Below the pieces are notes generated by a model, which saw only the letters and a list, made by a program, of their open reading frames with translations, made no database searches and was not told the origin of the DNA. Shown here piece after piece: positions 10,237 to 19,089 of a stretch of 53,940 bases of DNA. This DNA comes from Microbulbifer okhotskensis (lineage in GTDB: Bacteria; Pseudomonadota; Gammaproteobacteria; Pseudomonadales; Cellvibrionaceae), in NCBI RefSeq assembly GCF_023895975.1, contig NZ_JALBWM010000021.1, positions 1-53,940 of the forward strand, in the 5' to 3' direction. Position 1 is the stretch's first letter. Each line of letters begins with the position of its first letter. A program made the translations under genes and the position numbers.

Positions 10237-11406
10237 TTAGCGGGTTTCTTTAAACAGTTCACGACCGATCAGCATACGGCGCACTTCTGAAGTGCCCGCA
10301 CCAATTTCGTAGAGCTTGGCATCGCGCAACAGGCGGCCAGTGGCGTACTCATTGATGTAGCCATTACCACCCAAGGTCTGGATGGCCTGTAGGGCCATCT
10401 GTGTTGCACGCTCTGCAGTAAACAGGATTACTGCAGCGGCGTCTTTGCGCGAGTCCTCACCGCGATCACAGGCTCTGGCCACCGCGTAAAGATAGGAGCG
10501 GCTGGCATTCAGGTCTGCGTACATATCGGCAATCTTGCCCTGCATCAGCTGGAATTCACCGATGGCCTTGCCGAACTGTTTACGGTCATGAATGTAGGGC
10601 ACCACCACATCCAGACACGCCTGCATAATCCCTACGGGGCCACCGGAAAGAATGGTGCGCTCGTAATCGAGGCCACTCATCAATACCCGCACGCCGCCAT
10701 TCAGTTCGCCGAGGATATTTTCTTCCGGTACTTCACAATCTTCGAACACCAGCTCACAGGTGTTCGAACCGCGCATGCCGAGTTTGTCGAGTTTTTGCGC
10801 TTGGGAGAAACCCGCAAAGCCGCGCTCGACAATAAACGCCGTAATACCGCCGGAACTGATGCCCGGTTCGGTGCGCGCGTAAATGACATAGGTGGTGGCA
10901 TCGGGACCGTTGGTGATCCACATTTTGTTGCCGTTCAAGATGAAGCGATCACCGCGTTTCTCGGCACGTAATTGCAGGCTCACCACATCAGAGCCGGAGT
11001 TGGGCTCACTCATCGCCAGTGCGCCGACATGCTCACCGGAACACAGCTTGGGCAAATACTTGAGCTTCTGCTCACGAGTGCCGTTCTTGTGGATCTGGTT
11101 TACACACAGGTTTGAGTGGGCACCGTAGGACAGGCCTACGGAGGCAGAGGCGCGGGAGATTTCCTCCATGGCCACAGCGTGAGCCAGGTAACCCATATTG
11201 GAGCCGCCAAACTCCTCATCCACGGTCATGCCGAGCAGGCCCAGCTCACCGAACTTCTTCCACATATCCGCAGGGAACAGGTTTTCCTCATCGATCTGCG
11301 CCGCACGGGGCGCCAGCTCCGCCTGGCAGAATTTGTACACCATGTCACGGAGCATATCGATGTCTTCACCGAGACCGAAATTCAGGGTTGGGTAGGAGGT
11401 ATTCAT
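10237..11406 (-). CDS. liuA: Isovaleryl-CoA dehydrogenase
   Basis: The 389-residue FAD-dependent acyl-CoA dehydrogenase oxidises isovaleryl-CoA to 3-methylcrotonyl-CoA and passes electrons to ETF. It begins the liu enzyme series. Family signatures include [25 protein letters not shown], and [20 protein letters not shown] near the C terminus. The sequence [13 protein letters not shown] puts the catalytic Glu at residue 249, the position typical of isovaleryl-CoA dehydrogenase and unlike medium-chain enzymes, whose base is nearer the C terminus. The start has GGAG six bases upstream. It lies 125 bases after the regulator gene liuR, a gap with only a weak hairpin (about 11480-11504). Confidence 0.95.
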   Translation of the reverse strand: MNTSYPTLNFGLGEDIDMLRDMVYKFCQAELAPRAAQIDEENLFPADMWKKFGELGLLGMTVDEEFGGSNMGYLAHAVAMEEISRASASVGLSYGAHSNLCVNQIHKNGTREQKLKYLPKLCSGEHVGALAMSEPNSGSDVVSLQLRAEKRGDRFILNGNKMWITNGPDATTYVIYARTEPGISSGGITAFIVERGFAGFSQAQKLDKLGMRGSNTCELVFEDCEVPEENILGELNGGVRVLMSGLDYERTILSGGPVGIMQACLDVVVPYIHDRKQFGKAIGEFQLMQGKIADMYADLNASRSYLYAVARACDRGEDSRKDAAAVILFTAERATQMALQAIQTLGGNGYINEYATGRLLRDAKLYEIGAGTSEVRRMLIGRELFKETR

Positions 11407-11531
11407 AGTGACTCCACTGATAATTAAAAGTGTTTTTCTTCTGGTCGCGCCCGCAGCTCACTCATCCCATTGGCCCCGTGTTACTACATGACACAGGGTT
11501 ATAGGCATTCACCTGAGACCCGCCGAATTTA

Positions 11532-11948
11532 TTAGGGACTTTCGTTCTTACGGCTGCGCACCAGAGCCACCTGGGCACGCGCCTCAGCTTCTTCCAGCTC
11601 CCCCATCAGGCTCTCAATATCCCGCAACTGCTGGCACAGGTGCTCACGCTTCTGGCCGATATGTTCCAGGAGGCGCTGCAACTGCTCCACATTGCCGTGG
11701 GCAGGATCGTACATATCGATAATCTCGCGGCTTTCATCCAGGGAAAACCCCAGCCGCTTGCCGCGCAGAATCAGCTTCAGGCGCACCCGCTCTTCAGGGC
11801 TATACACGCGGGTTTGGCCGCGCCGCTCCGGCTTGAGTAGGCCCTTATCCTCATAGAAACGGATAGTTCGGGTGGTGATATCAAATTCCCGTGCCAGTTC
11901 TGAAATACTGTAACTATGGGGCTCTACGATACTGGCTTTGGCTTTCAT
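11532..11948 (-). CDS. liuR: MerR-family regulator of the liu operon
   Basis: A 138-residue MerR-type regulator. The N-terminal winged helix reads YSISELAREFDITTRTIRFY and continues with EDKGLLKPERRGQTRVYSPEE. A dimerisation helix (about residues 85-125) follows. There is no cysteine-rich effector loop, which fits an acyl-CoA- or metabolite-responsive MerR protein rather than a metal sensor. It is the first gene of the leftward liu cluster, matching LiuR described for branched-chain amino acid degradation in gammaproteobacteria. The palindrome at 11985-12002 lies 37 bases upstream of its start and suggests that it controls its own operon. Confidence 0.92.
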   Translation of the reverse strand: MKAKASIVEPHSYSISELAREFDITTRTIRFYEDKGLLKPERRGQTRVYSPEERVRLKLILRGKRLGFSLDESREIIDMYDPAHGNVEQLQRLLEHIGQKREHLCQQLRDIESLMGELEEAEARAQVALVRSRKNESP

Positions 11949-11984
11949 AAGTACTTCCTCGAGGCTCCGCCAAGCCTAGCAATA

Positions 11985-12002
11985 GTTTACGTTAACGTAA
12001 AC
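11985..12002. promoter_or_regulatory. Perfect 18-bp palindrome, likely LiuR operator
   Basis: GTTTACGTTAACGTAAAC is identical to its reverse complement, and a further ACGTAAA half follows at 12001-12007. On the minus strand TTTACG (12002-12007) and TATTGC (11979-11984) lie 17 bp apart, so the palindrome would fill a -35/-10 spacer, the usual binding place for MerR regulators. Known LiuR sites are reported as ACGT-containing palindromes, so this fits, but binding is inferred. Confidence 0.72.
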
Positions 12003-12046
12003 GTAAAGGATGCGCCAAAAATACATCGCAAGGGGTTATCAGTCAC

Positions 12047-13159
12047 TTAGCCCACCGGGGTCCTATGGGGCGTCGCCTCAGCGCCGAGAAGCTGCTGCAA
12101 TTGGCTGTCGAGGAGTTTTTGATAGGAAGGCGTCAGACCTGTCACTTCCAGGGTCCAGCCGGCACCATGGTGCTCAATACGTCCAACCAGAGAAGTATCC
12201 TCCAGCAGTTCCGGGTGCAGAAACAGGCCCCGCGATTGATTGAGCAATTGATCCGCACAAAAATCCGGGCGTTCCGGCTGGGACGGCACTACCGCCAGAG
12301 CCAACTTCATACCGGTGGCACGGCTCACACTCTGCATCTCCCGCAGCAACAAACCGCAACAAACCGCGCGGAATGCGGCATCGGTTCCCGAGAAACCCAA
12401 ACCGACTTGAGGCCCTGCACAACTCAGCGAGTGGGCGCCATAAATCCGTTGTAACAAGCGCATACGGCCGTCCAGCTCGCGCTGCAGGCCTTCCAGAGCA
12501 CTGCGGCTCAGCTGGTTTCCAAGCTGAGCCCAATTCAGGGGGCGAAGGAAGAGTCCAATGCTGGACTCCGCCACTCTATCAACCTCTGCCGGGGAGTTTA
12601 TTGTTTCTGCGGACAACTTGCGTCCACCGGATAGGCTGCCGGCGAGTAGCGCCGCGGCAGCACTAAACGGCAGTGCAAATACCAAAGTCAGCAGCAAGCT
12701 GGCCCAGGGAAAAGTAACGGAGCTACCAGGCACCAGTGCCAAGGTAATATTGCCAGCAATACTGTCGTGTAGGACCACCGGCTCAGTAATGGCCTCTCCG
12801 CTCTTCAGATCACCAACTTCAGCAAGCGTATTCGACTCTACATCTTCTATCAAAATGCCAGAAACTGAAGGCAACTCCAACAATTGACGGGAGATCAGCT
12901 GCAAGCTGATACGATCTCCAGCCATAATACTCTCCAGGCTTTGCCCGGCGAGGAAAGTCGCTGCCGCGTTTGCGGAAGTCCTGTCCCGCTCTATCGCCAC
13001 CGCACGCTGCTGCCCATATAAATGCCCCAAGGCAGTCGCGCAGAACACGGCCAGCGTTGCCCAGATTGCGAACGCCAATAAACGCTGGCGAGCCTGTTTG
13101 GAAAGAAGTGCAAGCTGGGCCGGCACTTTACGAAGAGTGGATACTTTTAAAATTGACAT
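12047..13159 (-). CDS. AhpA/YtjB-family membrane protein
   Basis: A 370-residue inner-membrane protein. A first membrane helix at about residues 27-47 (LLAFAIWATLAVFCATALGH) is followed by a periplasmic loop of about 100 residues. A second helix lies around 150-175 (SLLLTLVFALPFSAAAALLAG), followed by a cytoplasmic part with no recognised catalytic motif. Length, topology and position divergent from serB match the AhpA/YtjB (Smp) family, which in many gammaproteobacteria lies divergently next to serB. The molecular function is not established. The periplasmic loop resembles that of sensor-type membrane proteins (VSGILIEDVESNTLAEVG). Expression probably comes from the 13160-13480 region shared with serB. 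Confidence 0.75.
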   Translation of the reverse strand: MSILKVSTLRKVPAQLALLSKQARQRLLAFAIWATLAVFCATALGHLYGQQRAVAIERDRTSANAAATFLAGQSLESIMAGDRISLQLISRQLLELPSVSGILIEDVESNTLAEVGDLKSGEAITEPVVLHDSIAGNITLALVPGSSVTFPWASLLLTLVFALPFSAAAALLAGSLSGGRKLSAETINSPAEVDRVAESSIGLFLRPLNWAQLGNQLSRSALEGLQRELDGRMRLLQRIYGAHSLSCAGPQVGLGFSGTDAAFRAVCCGLLLREMQSVSRATGMKLALAVVPSQPERPDFCADQLLNQSRGLFLHPELLEDTSLVGRIEHHGAGWTLEVTGLTPSYQKLLDSQLQQLLGAEATPHRTPVG

Positions 13160-13483
13160 AAATCGCGGCAGAAATTATTGCGTATTGTTTTTTGCCTTGC
13201 CTATAAATAGCCTTTTAAGACTCATTTACAGGCTGCCCCAAATTACTGACCCAAATACTTGAGTCAGCCGATATTTTTGCGACGGGCACTCAACTTGTGC
13301 ACGCCAAATTAATTCCTGAGCGATTGGTAAACCTGGCGCCGAAATAGTTCAACCCGATGTATCTATCGCTTCAGAATTAGGTTGTCTCAAAACAGTACTG
13401 GACGCTGAACTCACTCTTGCGCCAAGCTGATCACCAGTATCTCAGATAGTGGCGGCAATTTTAGCGAAGATTCTGACTAGAGC
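13160..13483. other. Divergent intergenic region ahpA-like/serB
   Basis: About 320 bases between the starts of two divergent genes. It must hold both promoters. Only the serB -10 element just downstream is clear. No strong palindrome or repeat is seen. Confidence 0.45.
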
Positions 13484-13489
13484 TATAAT
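13484..13489 (+). promoter_or_regulatory. Consensus -10 (TATAAT) of serB
   Basis: A perfect TATAAT lies 35 bases before the ATG at 13524. The -35 is weak (TTAGCG at 13461-13466, 17-bp spacing). Transcription would begin near 13496, which rules out the upstream in-frame ATGs at 13449 and 13488 as starts. Confidence 0.55.
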
Positions 13490-13523
13490 GCGCCAGACAT
13501 TTCATACAAGCGGACCAGTACTC

Positions 13524-14630
13524 ATGGGTGATCAGACCAACTCACAAGAATTCCACCTCTCCCTCGAACAGATTACCCAGGCCCCCGCAGACTGCACTTT
13601 ACGCTACCTGGACTTTCACGGCACCCAGGCAAAACTCGGCGTGGAATATTCCGGCACTGCGCCATTTACCCGTGACGGCATTAAGTTATCACCGGCACCG
13701 GAGCAAGCCGCACCGCTACAGGCGTCTTGGTGTGTCACCCTGCTCAGTCCCTCTGCCAGTCTGGCCCAACTACAACAGCTGATGCGCTTTTTTGACGGGC
13801 AACAGTGGACCTTGGTTGCTGCCGACACACTGGCACAGAGACCTGAGTGCACCGTGATTCGTTTCCAGATTGAAGGAGATCTTAATTTTGACCGCGCTCG
13901 CCTATCCTGCCTAAGAGTCGCCGATCAACTGGGAGCGGACCTGGTAATCCAAGCTGCCGCCACACAGAGAGTCCCGGCGCTCGCCGGCTTCGACATGGAC
14001 TCGACCCTGATCGATGCGGAGGTTATTGACGAACTGGCAAAGATCACCGGAATCGGTGATCAAGTCACCGCGATCACTCAGGCCACCATGGCTGGAGATA
14101 TGGATTTTTGCGAGAGCTTCAAAAGGCGTATGGCGCTACTGAAAGGCTTTTCCGAAAAACGCCTGGCAGAAATTGCCCAAGAATTGCCATTAAAAGAAGG
14201 GGCCTACGAGCTACTTACAGCCCTGCGTGCGCTGGGCTGTAAAACCGCGTTGCTTTCTGGGGGTTTTACTTATTTTGCTGAATTCCTGCGGCGCGAGCGC
14301 CTACCACTCGACTTTACCTATGCCAATGAGCTGAAATTTGCAGAAGGTGCACTGACCGGTGAAGTGGTCGAACCGATTATCGACGGCGATCGCAAGCGAA
14401 AACTGCTCACGGAAATTGCAGAAAAATTAAATATTAGCCTTGAGCGCGTTGTCGCTATGGGTGATGGCGCCAATGATATTCCCATGTTGAATCTGGGAGA
14501 GCTGGGTATCGCAATTCATCCAAAGCCCAAAGTAAGAATGCAGGCTCCACAAGCCATCAATTTATTTGGCCTGGATGCGGCACTCTACCTGTTTGGCCTC
14601 AACGATCGACAAATCGAAAAACTCGGGTAA
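13524..14630 (+). CDS. serB: Phosphoserine phosphatase
   Basis: SerB dephosphorylates O-phosphoserine, the last step of serine synthesis. From the preferred ATG it is 368 residues: an N-terminal ACT-like regulatory half, then a HAD-superfamily phosphatase domain. Motif I, GFDMDSTLID, has the nucleophile Asp157 and the acid Asp159. Motif II is ALLSGGFTYF, and the motif III/IV region is VAMGDGANDIPML. The frame is open from 13449, but the TATAAT at 13484 places transcription initiation downstream of the earlier ATGs. The gene is divergent from the ahpA-like gene. The same serB neighbourhood carries fimX in Pseudomonas aeruginosa, and a fimX-like gene lies about 5 kb downstream here. Confidence 0.95.
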   Translation: MGDQTNSQEFHLSLEQITQAPADCTLRYLDFHGTQAKLGVEYSGTAPFTRDGIKLSPAPEQAAPLQASWCVTLLSPSASLAQLQQLMRFFDGQQWTLVAADTLAQRPECTVIRFQIEGDLNFDRARLSCLRVADQLGADLVIQAAATQRVPALAGFDMDSTLIDAEVIDELAKITGIGDQVTAITQATMAGDMDFCESFKRRMALLKGFSEKRLAEIAQELPLKEGAYELLTALRALGCKTALLSGGFTYFAEFLRRERLPLDFTYANELKFAEGALTGEVVEPIIDGDRKRKLLTEIAEKLNISLERVVAMGDGANDIPMLNLGELGIAIHPKPKVRMQAPQAINLFGLDAALYLFGLNDRQIEKLG

Positions 14631-14647
14631 GAACCCAGACTTAATCG

Positions 14648-14773
14648 TCACCGCATTGCATGTGGAAAAGGAAATGTTTGTCGCTTGTTGTTATCTGTGC
14701 AAGCGCTGGGGTTCCGCTCACAACCGACGATGAAAAGCCCCAGGACAACCAATAATAAAGCTCGTTTATACAT
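14648..14773 (-). CDS. Very small lipoprotein
   Basis: A 41-residue lipoprotein precursor. The ATG at 14773 is preceded by an excellent Shine-Dalgarno sequence (AAGGGAGG). The signal peptide MYKRALLLVVLGLFIVGC has two positive residues, a hydrophobic core and a lipobox ending at Cys18. The mature peptide would be only 24 residues, with a second Cys (residue 25) and no recognisable domain. It ends 17 bases from the convergent serB stop. Similar tiny lipoproteins (entericidin or LptM-like) are known, but the characteristic LptM motif GCGLKGPLY is absent. A longer frame exists upstream, but the strong ribosome site fixes this start. The function is unknown. Confidence 0.68.
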   Translation of the reverse strand: MYKRALLLVVLGLFIVGCERNPSACTDNNKRQTFPFPHAMR

Positions 14774-14850
14774 AGGTGCCTCCCTTCCTGAGTAAATATT
14801 CTGGGGCAGCAGACTACGCAAAGGCTGCCCGTTTGAACAGTCATTCAATG

Positions 14851-14880
14851 ATTTTTATGCCAGAAATCTGGCATAAAAAT
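14851..14880. repeat. 30-bp near-perfect palindrome
   Basis: Two 14-bp arms (ATTTTTATGCCAGA and its complement) are separated by only AA. The T run is at the outer edge of the left arm rather than after the hairpin, so it is not a normal terminator on either strand. It lies 78 bases upstream of the tiny lipoprotein gene and could be an operator for a dimeric regulator. Confidence 0.85.
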
Positions 14881-14890
14881 GATGCCTTCG

Positions 14891-14923
14891 TACCAGTTTG
14901 TTTAACTTTCCAGCAAACTGGTA
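14891..14923. repeat. Second inverted repeat upstream of the small lipoprotein
   Basis: Ten-bp arms, TACCAGTTTG (14891-14900) and CAAACTGGTA (14914-14923), flank a 13-base loop, followed by a run of A. It begins 10 bases after the 30-bp palindrome. On neither strand does a T tract follow, so an operator or RNA-structure role is more likely than termination. Confidence 0.8.
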
Positions 14924-15020
14924 AAAAATCCACACAAAGATATGCTTGCGACTGCGCGCCACTAGCTTATCGCAAAAATACTACCCGTGAGTAAAGCAGC
15001 TTAAGAGCCAATACTACGTA

Positions 15021-15086
15021 AAAAAAGAAAGGGAATCGGAGGGAGCCGCCGCAATTCTTAAGCCAGTGGCAGGAATTGCGGCGGCT
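15021..15086 (-). terminator. Probable terminator of the M1 peptidase gene
   Basis: A 14-bp GC-rich stem (15044-15057 with 15073-15086, AGCCGCCGCAATTC and complement) lies directly after the peptidase stop. In the direction of transcription it is followed, after about 17 bases, by a T-rich tail ending in seven T (15021-15027). The distance makes it an imperfect intrinsic terminator, but the stem is very stable. Confidence 0.6.
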
Positions 15087-15100
15087 GAAAAAGAAAGCGG

Positions 15101-17044
15101 TTAAGCCTCTTTCTTGCCGTAGATCACTAAGCTGTTCACCTTGACAGACAGCGGGTGGTAACCCACTTTGGCGCGCTCAAAAATTCGTGCAGCCACATCC
15201 TTTTTACCCGTCTCCACCATATTGCGATAAAGCGGGCGCAGGAACTTGTTGCGACCAATGCTGGTGAGGAAGTTTTCCAGGCGATCAAACGCCGGCTCGT
15301 AGTCGTTGCGCACGGCAATCATCAACCAGCTGAAAGCCACTTCGTTGTTGCGGGATTCAGTCAGGCCAAAAGCGTTATCGAGTTGCTTCAGTTGCGCATC
15401 AGACAGTTTCTCTGGCATACCGTCGAGGAAGTACTTCCATTGGTGGAAAGTCCAATCTTTGGTATCAATATCACCGGCCGCCAGCTGGCCATCCAGCCAC
15501 TGTTGGCGCACTGGGTCCAGTTTGGCGAAAGCATCGGACTGCGGATGCGGCGCACCTTCTGGCACACCCGGTTCAAAAATCCACTGTTGAATACGCGCGC
15601 GATCCAGCTTGTCAGCGTGCTCCTTGAGTAGGGTTTCATCGAGGTACTTGACGAAGTCCTCTGTGGTGATGCTCTGGAAGGAGAAGTGGTTGAAGTACTC
15701 CATCAGGAAGCGGTCAAACGCTTCGCGGCCCACTTTTTGTTCCAGTTCATACAGGAACAAAGAACCTTTCTCGTAGGGGATATTGGAGAAGACTTCATCC
15801 GGATCACGACCGCGCAGGTCGATCGCCATGATCTCATCGCGGGGCTCTTTATCGGCCAGATCCGCCTGCAAATCGCCGTAGCCCAGAGCCATTTCCATCT
15901 GGTAGCGCTCATCACCGTAGACAAACTGCATGATACGGTTGGTCAGGTAAGTGGTGAAACCTTCGTTCAGCCACAGATCGCGCCAGCTGGCATTAGTTAC
16001 CAGATTACCGGACCAGGAGTGGGCCAACTCGTGGGCGATCAGGGCCACCAAGCTCTTGTCACCGGCGATCACCGTCGGGGTGATAAAGCTCAGACGCGGG
16101 TTTTCCATACCGCCGAAGGGGAAGCTCGGCGGCAGAATCAGCAGGTCGTAACGATCCCAGTGGTAGGGACCATAAGCCTTCTCAGTCGCTTCCAGCATGG
16201 ACTCGGTATCGGCAAACTCCGCCGCAGCAGATTCCAACATGGAGGGCTCGGCATAGACACCGGTGCGCTCACCCATGGGCTTGAATTGCAGATCACCGAC
16301 GGCCAGCGCAATCAGGTAAGAAGGGATACGCTGGGGCATCTCAAACTCGTAGACGCCATTTTTGGCCGTCTTCGGGTCGTTGTTAGCGCTCATTACCGCG
16401 CGCAGTTCTCTCGGTGTGTGCACGGTAGCGTTGTAGGTGATACGAACTTTCGGGGAGTCCTGCAGCGGGATAAAGCTGCGCGCGTGAATCGCCTGGGCCT
16501 GGGTGAACAGGAAGGGGTGATTCTTACCGGCGGTCTGCTGTGGCTCTAGCCACTGCACACCGGAGGCACCCGGCGCAGTGCGGTAGCGGATGGTGATGCT
16601 CGTGGCATCTTCCGGCAGATCAATATTCAGCGGGGTACCCAGGTGACCGTCTTTCTCGCCCATGGAGAAGTTCACCGGGGCGCCATTGGCGGAAACCGAA
16701 ACCACTTCCAGCTCGCGGGTATCAAGCACCATCGGCTGGTTCTTGTCGTTGAGACGCTCGAAGTCCAGCTTGGCTTCACCTTCCAGAACCTTGCGCGAAA
16801 AATCTACGCTCAGGTCCAGGTCCAGGTGCTGTACCTGGTAGTCATTGCTGTTGGCGAAGGAGTGGTAATCCACACCGGATTCCGGCGCCTTATCCACAAC
16901 GTTTTTCTTCTCGATTACAGCGGCCGCTTTCATCGGCGCGCTCGCATTCTCAACTTCGGTCTTGGAGGGTTCTGATTTGGAACAACCTCCGGCAACAGCG
17001 AGGCCGCTAACAATCAGACCGGTACACAATAAACGGGGCAACAT
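15101..17044 (-). CDS. M1-family aminopeptidase lipoprotein (leukotriene A4 hydrolase-like)
   Basis: A 647-residue zinc aminopeptidase anchored in the periplasm as a lipoprotein. The signal peptide ends in a lipobox, LAVAGGC (Cys21). The M1 exopeptidase motif appears as FGGMENP. The zinc site is HELAHSW, with the third ligand in WLNEGF 18 residues later. A C-terminal helical domain (roughly residues 500-640) resembles the leukotriene A4 hydrolase C domain. Length and layout fit LTA4H-like bacterial M1 enzymes that trim peptides from the N terminus. A Lys/Glu-rich linker follows the lipid anchor. The gene stands alone and divergent from phoD, with a strong hairpin behind it. The peptide preference is not readable. 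Confidence 0.92.
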   Translation of the reverse strand: MLPRLLCTGLIVSGLAVAGGCSKSEPSKTEVENASAPMKAAAVIEKKNVVDKAPESGVDYHSFANSNDYQVQHLDLDLSVDFSRKVLEGEAKLDFERLNDKNQPMVLDTRELEVVSVSANGAPVNFSMGEKDGHLGTPLNIDLPEDATSITIRYRTAPGASGVQWLEPQQTAGKNHPFLFTQAQAIHARSFIPLQDSPKVRITYNATVHTPRELRAVMSANNDPKTAKNGVYEFEMPQRIPSYLIALAVGDLQFKPMGERTGVYAEPSMLESAAAEFADTESMLEATEKAYGPYHWDRYDLLILPPSFPFGGMENPRLSFITPTVIAGDKSLVALIAHELAHSWSGNLVTNASWRDLWLNEGFTTYLTNRIMQFVYGDERYQMEMALGYGDLQADLADKEPRDEIMAIDLRGRDPDEVFSNIPYEKGSLFLYELEQKVGREAFDRFLMEYFNHFSFQSITTEDFVKYLDETLLKEHADKLDRARIQQWIFEPGVPEGAPHPQSDAFAKLDPVRQQWLDGQLAAGDIDTKDWTFHQWKYFLDGMPEKLSDAQLKQLDNAFGLTESRNNEVAFSWLMIAVRNDYEPAFDRLENFLTSIGRNKFLRPLYRNMVETGKKDVAARIFERAKVGYHPLSVKVNSLVIYGKKEA

Positions 17045-17355
17045 GGGTCAACTCCCTGAGTTCAGCTTTTTCAATTTGCGCCACAGGATACCCGAGGAAG
17101 CACAGATGAGAAACGACAGCGCCCTTTATCGGCGGAAGCGACCCCTCGCTGGGCCATAGACGCAAATCCTAAACGCCGACAGTCATACCGGTTTTTGCTG
17201 ATAAAGCAGGTTAATGTCTCATTTTCGCCACTTGGGGAGGAATTTCATGACTAATCACATTATTTTGGGAAAAATTCTGACCAGCAATTAACACAGCGTT
17301 CATTTTCTGAATTCAGACTGCGGTTCCTTGATAACAAACCCAAAAAGGAACACCC
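17045..17355. other. Divergent intergenic region, M1 peptidase/phoD
   Basis: About 310 bases that must hold promoters for both genes. I looked for a PhoB box (tandem CTGTCAT-type repeats) in front of phoD and found none convincing. AAAAAGGA just before phoD is its ribosome-binding site. Confidence 0.4.
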
Positions 17356-19017
17356 ATGTCTCTGTCCCGCAGGCGGTTTCTACAATTTACCGGCGCCAGC
17401 CTGGCGGCCCTGCCACTTCTAAAAGCTTACGGTTCCGGCCAAGAGCCGTTCCAGCACGGTGTGGCCAGTGGTGACCCCCTGGCGGACCGGGTGATTCTCT
17501 GGACCCGGATTACTCCGTCGCCAGACCCCACCTTCGAGTCTATGCTGCCCTACACCTGGCAGATCGCAATGGACCCGGAGATGGGTATGGTGGTCAACAG
17601 CGGCAGCGGCATTACTGGCCCCAACCTCGACTACACCATAAAAGTGGATGCCAGCGGGCTGCAGCCGGGTACTACCTATTACTACCGTTTCTACTCCAAC
17701 GGCTTCGATTCCCCCGTAGGCCGGGCGCGGACTCTGCCCACCGGTCATGTGGATCGCCTGCGCTTCGCCGTCACCAGCTGCTCCAATTATCCCATGGGCT
17801 ATTTCAATGCCTACCGGGAAATTGCCCAGCGCGCCGACCTGGATGTGGTACTGCACCTGGGAGACTACATCTACGAATACGGCCCCGGCGGCTACGGCAC
17901 CGACACCGGCCTTGGGCGGGAGCCAATCCCCGCCAAGGAAATGGTGGATATCCAGGACTACCGCCAGCGCTACGCCCAATACCGTTCCGATCCTGACCTG
18001 CAGGAAGTGCACCGCCAACACCCGTTTATTTGTGTCTGGGACGATCATGAAACCACCAACAACTCTTGGGCAGGAGGTGCCGAAAACCACAATCCTCAGG
18101 ACGGCGAGGGCGATTGGCTTGTACGCCGCGCCGTAGCTAACCAAGCCTACTTCGAGTGGATGCCAATCCGCGACAACGGCCTATTGGATCTCTTTGGTGA
18201 CAGGGCCATTTACCGCAGCTTCCGCTTCGGTAACCTAATGGACCTGATGATGCTGGATACCCGCATCGCCGCACGAGCTGAGCAAGCGAACTGGTTTGAC
18301 CAGCAGACTGCCGATAATCCAGAGCGCAGTATCCTCGGCACACAACAAGAGGAATGGTTGCATCGAGGCCTGACCCAGTCACAAGCCGACGGCGTGCGTT
18401 GGCGGGTGTTGGGGCAGCAGGTGATGATGGCTCAACTCACCCTGGCCAGAGACCTTTCCGTCAATATGGATCAGTGGGATGGCTATACCGCTTCACGCAC
18501 ACGCCTGTTCGACCATATTACCAATAACAATATCGATAACTTCATTGTACTCACTGGAGATATCCACAGCTCCTGGGCCTGGGACTTGGCCAGCAATCCG
18601 TTCAGTATTTTGAAGTACGGACGCCTCACCGGTCGAGGCGCCCTCGGTGGTGAGTTTGTCACACCTGGGGTGACCTCCAGCTTCCTAGATAAATCACACC
18701 TGACCGATGTCGCCGCCATCGCTATGGACGGATTGATTCCGCATCTGAAGTGGGTAGAGATCACTCAGCGCGGCTATTTGCTGATGGATGTCTCCCATTC
18801 CCGAACCAAGGCTCACTGGTATCACGTGGATACCGTCACCAGCCAAAACTATAACGCCGGTCTGGCGCGGATTTACAAGCAGAAAGCCGGGGAAAACCAT
18901 ATCCAGCGCGCCTGGAGCGAAAGCTCTGCCCCAGAAGTTGTATCTGCGCCGGCCCCCCAATACGGCGCCCTGGCACGCAATGCCATTGCCGCCCTGCGCA
19001 ACCGCTACAACGTTTGA
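17356..19017 (+). CDS. phoD: PhoD-type alkaline phosphatase/phosphodiesterase, Tat-exported
   Basis: A 553-residue metallophosphoesterase of the PhoD family that releases phosphate from phosphoesters outside the cytoplasm. The N terminus SRRRFLQFTGASLAALPLL is a twin-arginine signal. An Ig-like N domain (about residues 35-125) precedes the catalytic domain. Metal-binding motifs are VTSCSNYP, LHLGDYIYEYG, VWDDHETTNNSW and LTGDIHSSWAWD, which match the Fe/Ca site of PhoD. AAGGA precedes the ATG by a proper distance. Without a visible Pho box the phosphate control is uncertain. It converges with the fimX-like gene, and both share the hairpin at 19036-19061. Confidence 0.93.
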   Translation: MSLSRRRFLQFTGASLAALPLLKAYGSGQEPFQHGVASGDPLADRVILWTRITPSPDPTFESMLPYTWQIAMDPEMGMVVNSGSGITGPNLDYTIKVDASGLQPGTTYYYRFYSNGFDSPVGRARTLPTGHVDRLRFAVTSCSNYPMGYFNAYREIAQRADLDVVLHLGDYIYEYGPGGYGTDTGLGREPIPAKEMVDIQDYRQRYAQYRSDPDLQEVHRQHPFICVWDDHETTNNSWAGGAENHNPQDGEGDWLVRRAVANQAYFEWMPIRDNGLLDLFGDRAIYRSFRFGNLMDLMMLDTRIAARAEQANWFDQQTADNPERSILGTQQEEWLHRGLTQSQADGVRWRVLGQQVMMAQLTLARDLSVNMDQWDGYTASRTRLFDHITNNNIDNFIVLTGDIHSSWAWDLASNPFSILKYGRLTGRGALGGEFVTPGVTSSFLDKSHLTDVAAIAMDGLIPHLKWVEITQRGYLLMDVSHSRTKAHWYHVDTVTSQNYNAGLARIYKQKAGENHIQRAWSESSAPEVVSAPAPQYGALARNAIAALRNRYNV

Positions 19018-19030
19018 TCGACGCCCAATA

Positions 19031-19067
19031 AAAAACCGCGCGGCCCGCAAAGGCTGCGCGGTTTTTT
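19031..19067. terminator. Bidirectional intrinsic terminator
   Basis: A 10-bp stem (19036-19045 with 19052-19061, one G-T pair) with a 6-base loop is flanked by five A on the left and six T on the right. It can end phoD transcripts (rightward) and fimX-like transcripts (leftward). Confidence 0.92.
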
Positions 19068-19089
19068 AGCAACTTCCTAGCGAAGCGGT

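Noticed and set aside
14891..14923. Terminator for serB
   Set aside because: The A run after the hairpin would be a T run only on the other strand and on the wrong side, so termination is unlikely.
17045..17355. Possible Pho box before phoD
   Set aside because: GACAGTCATA near 17179 resembles one half, but no second repeat occurs at the needed 11-base spacing.
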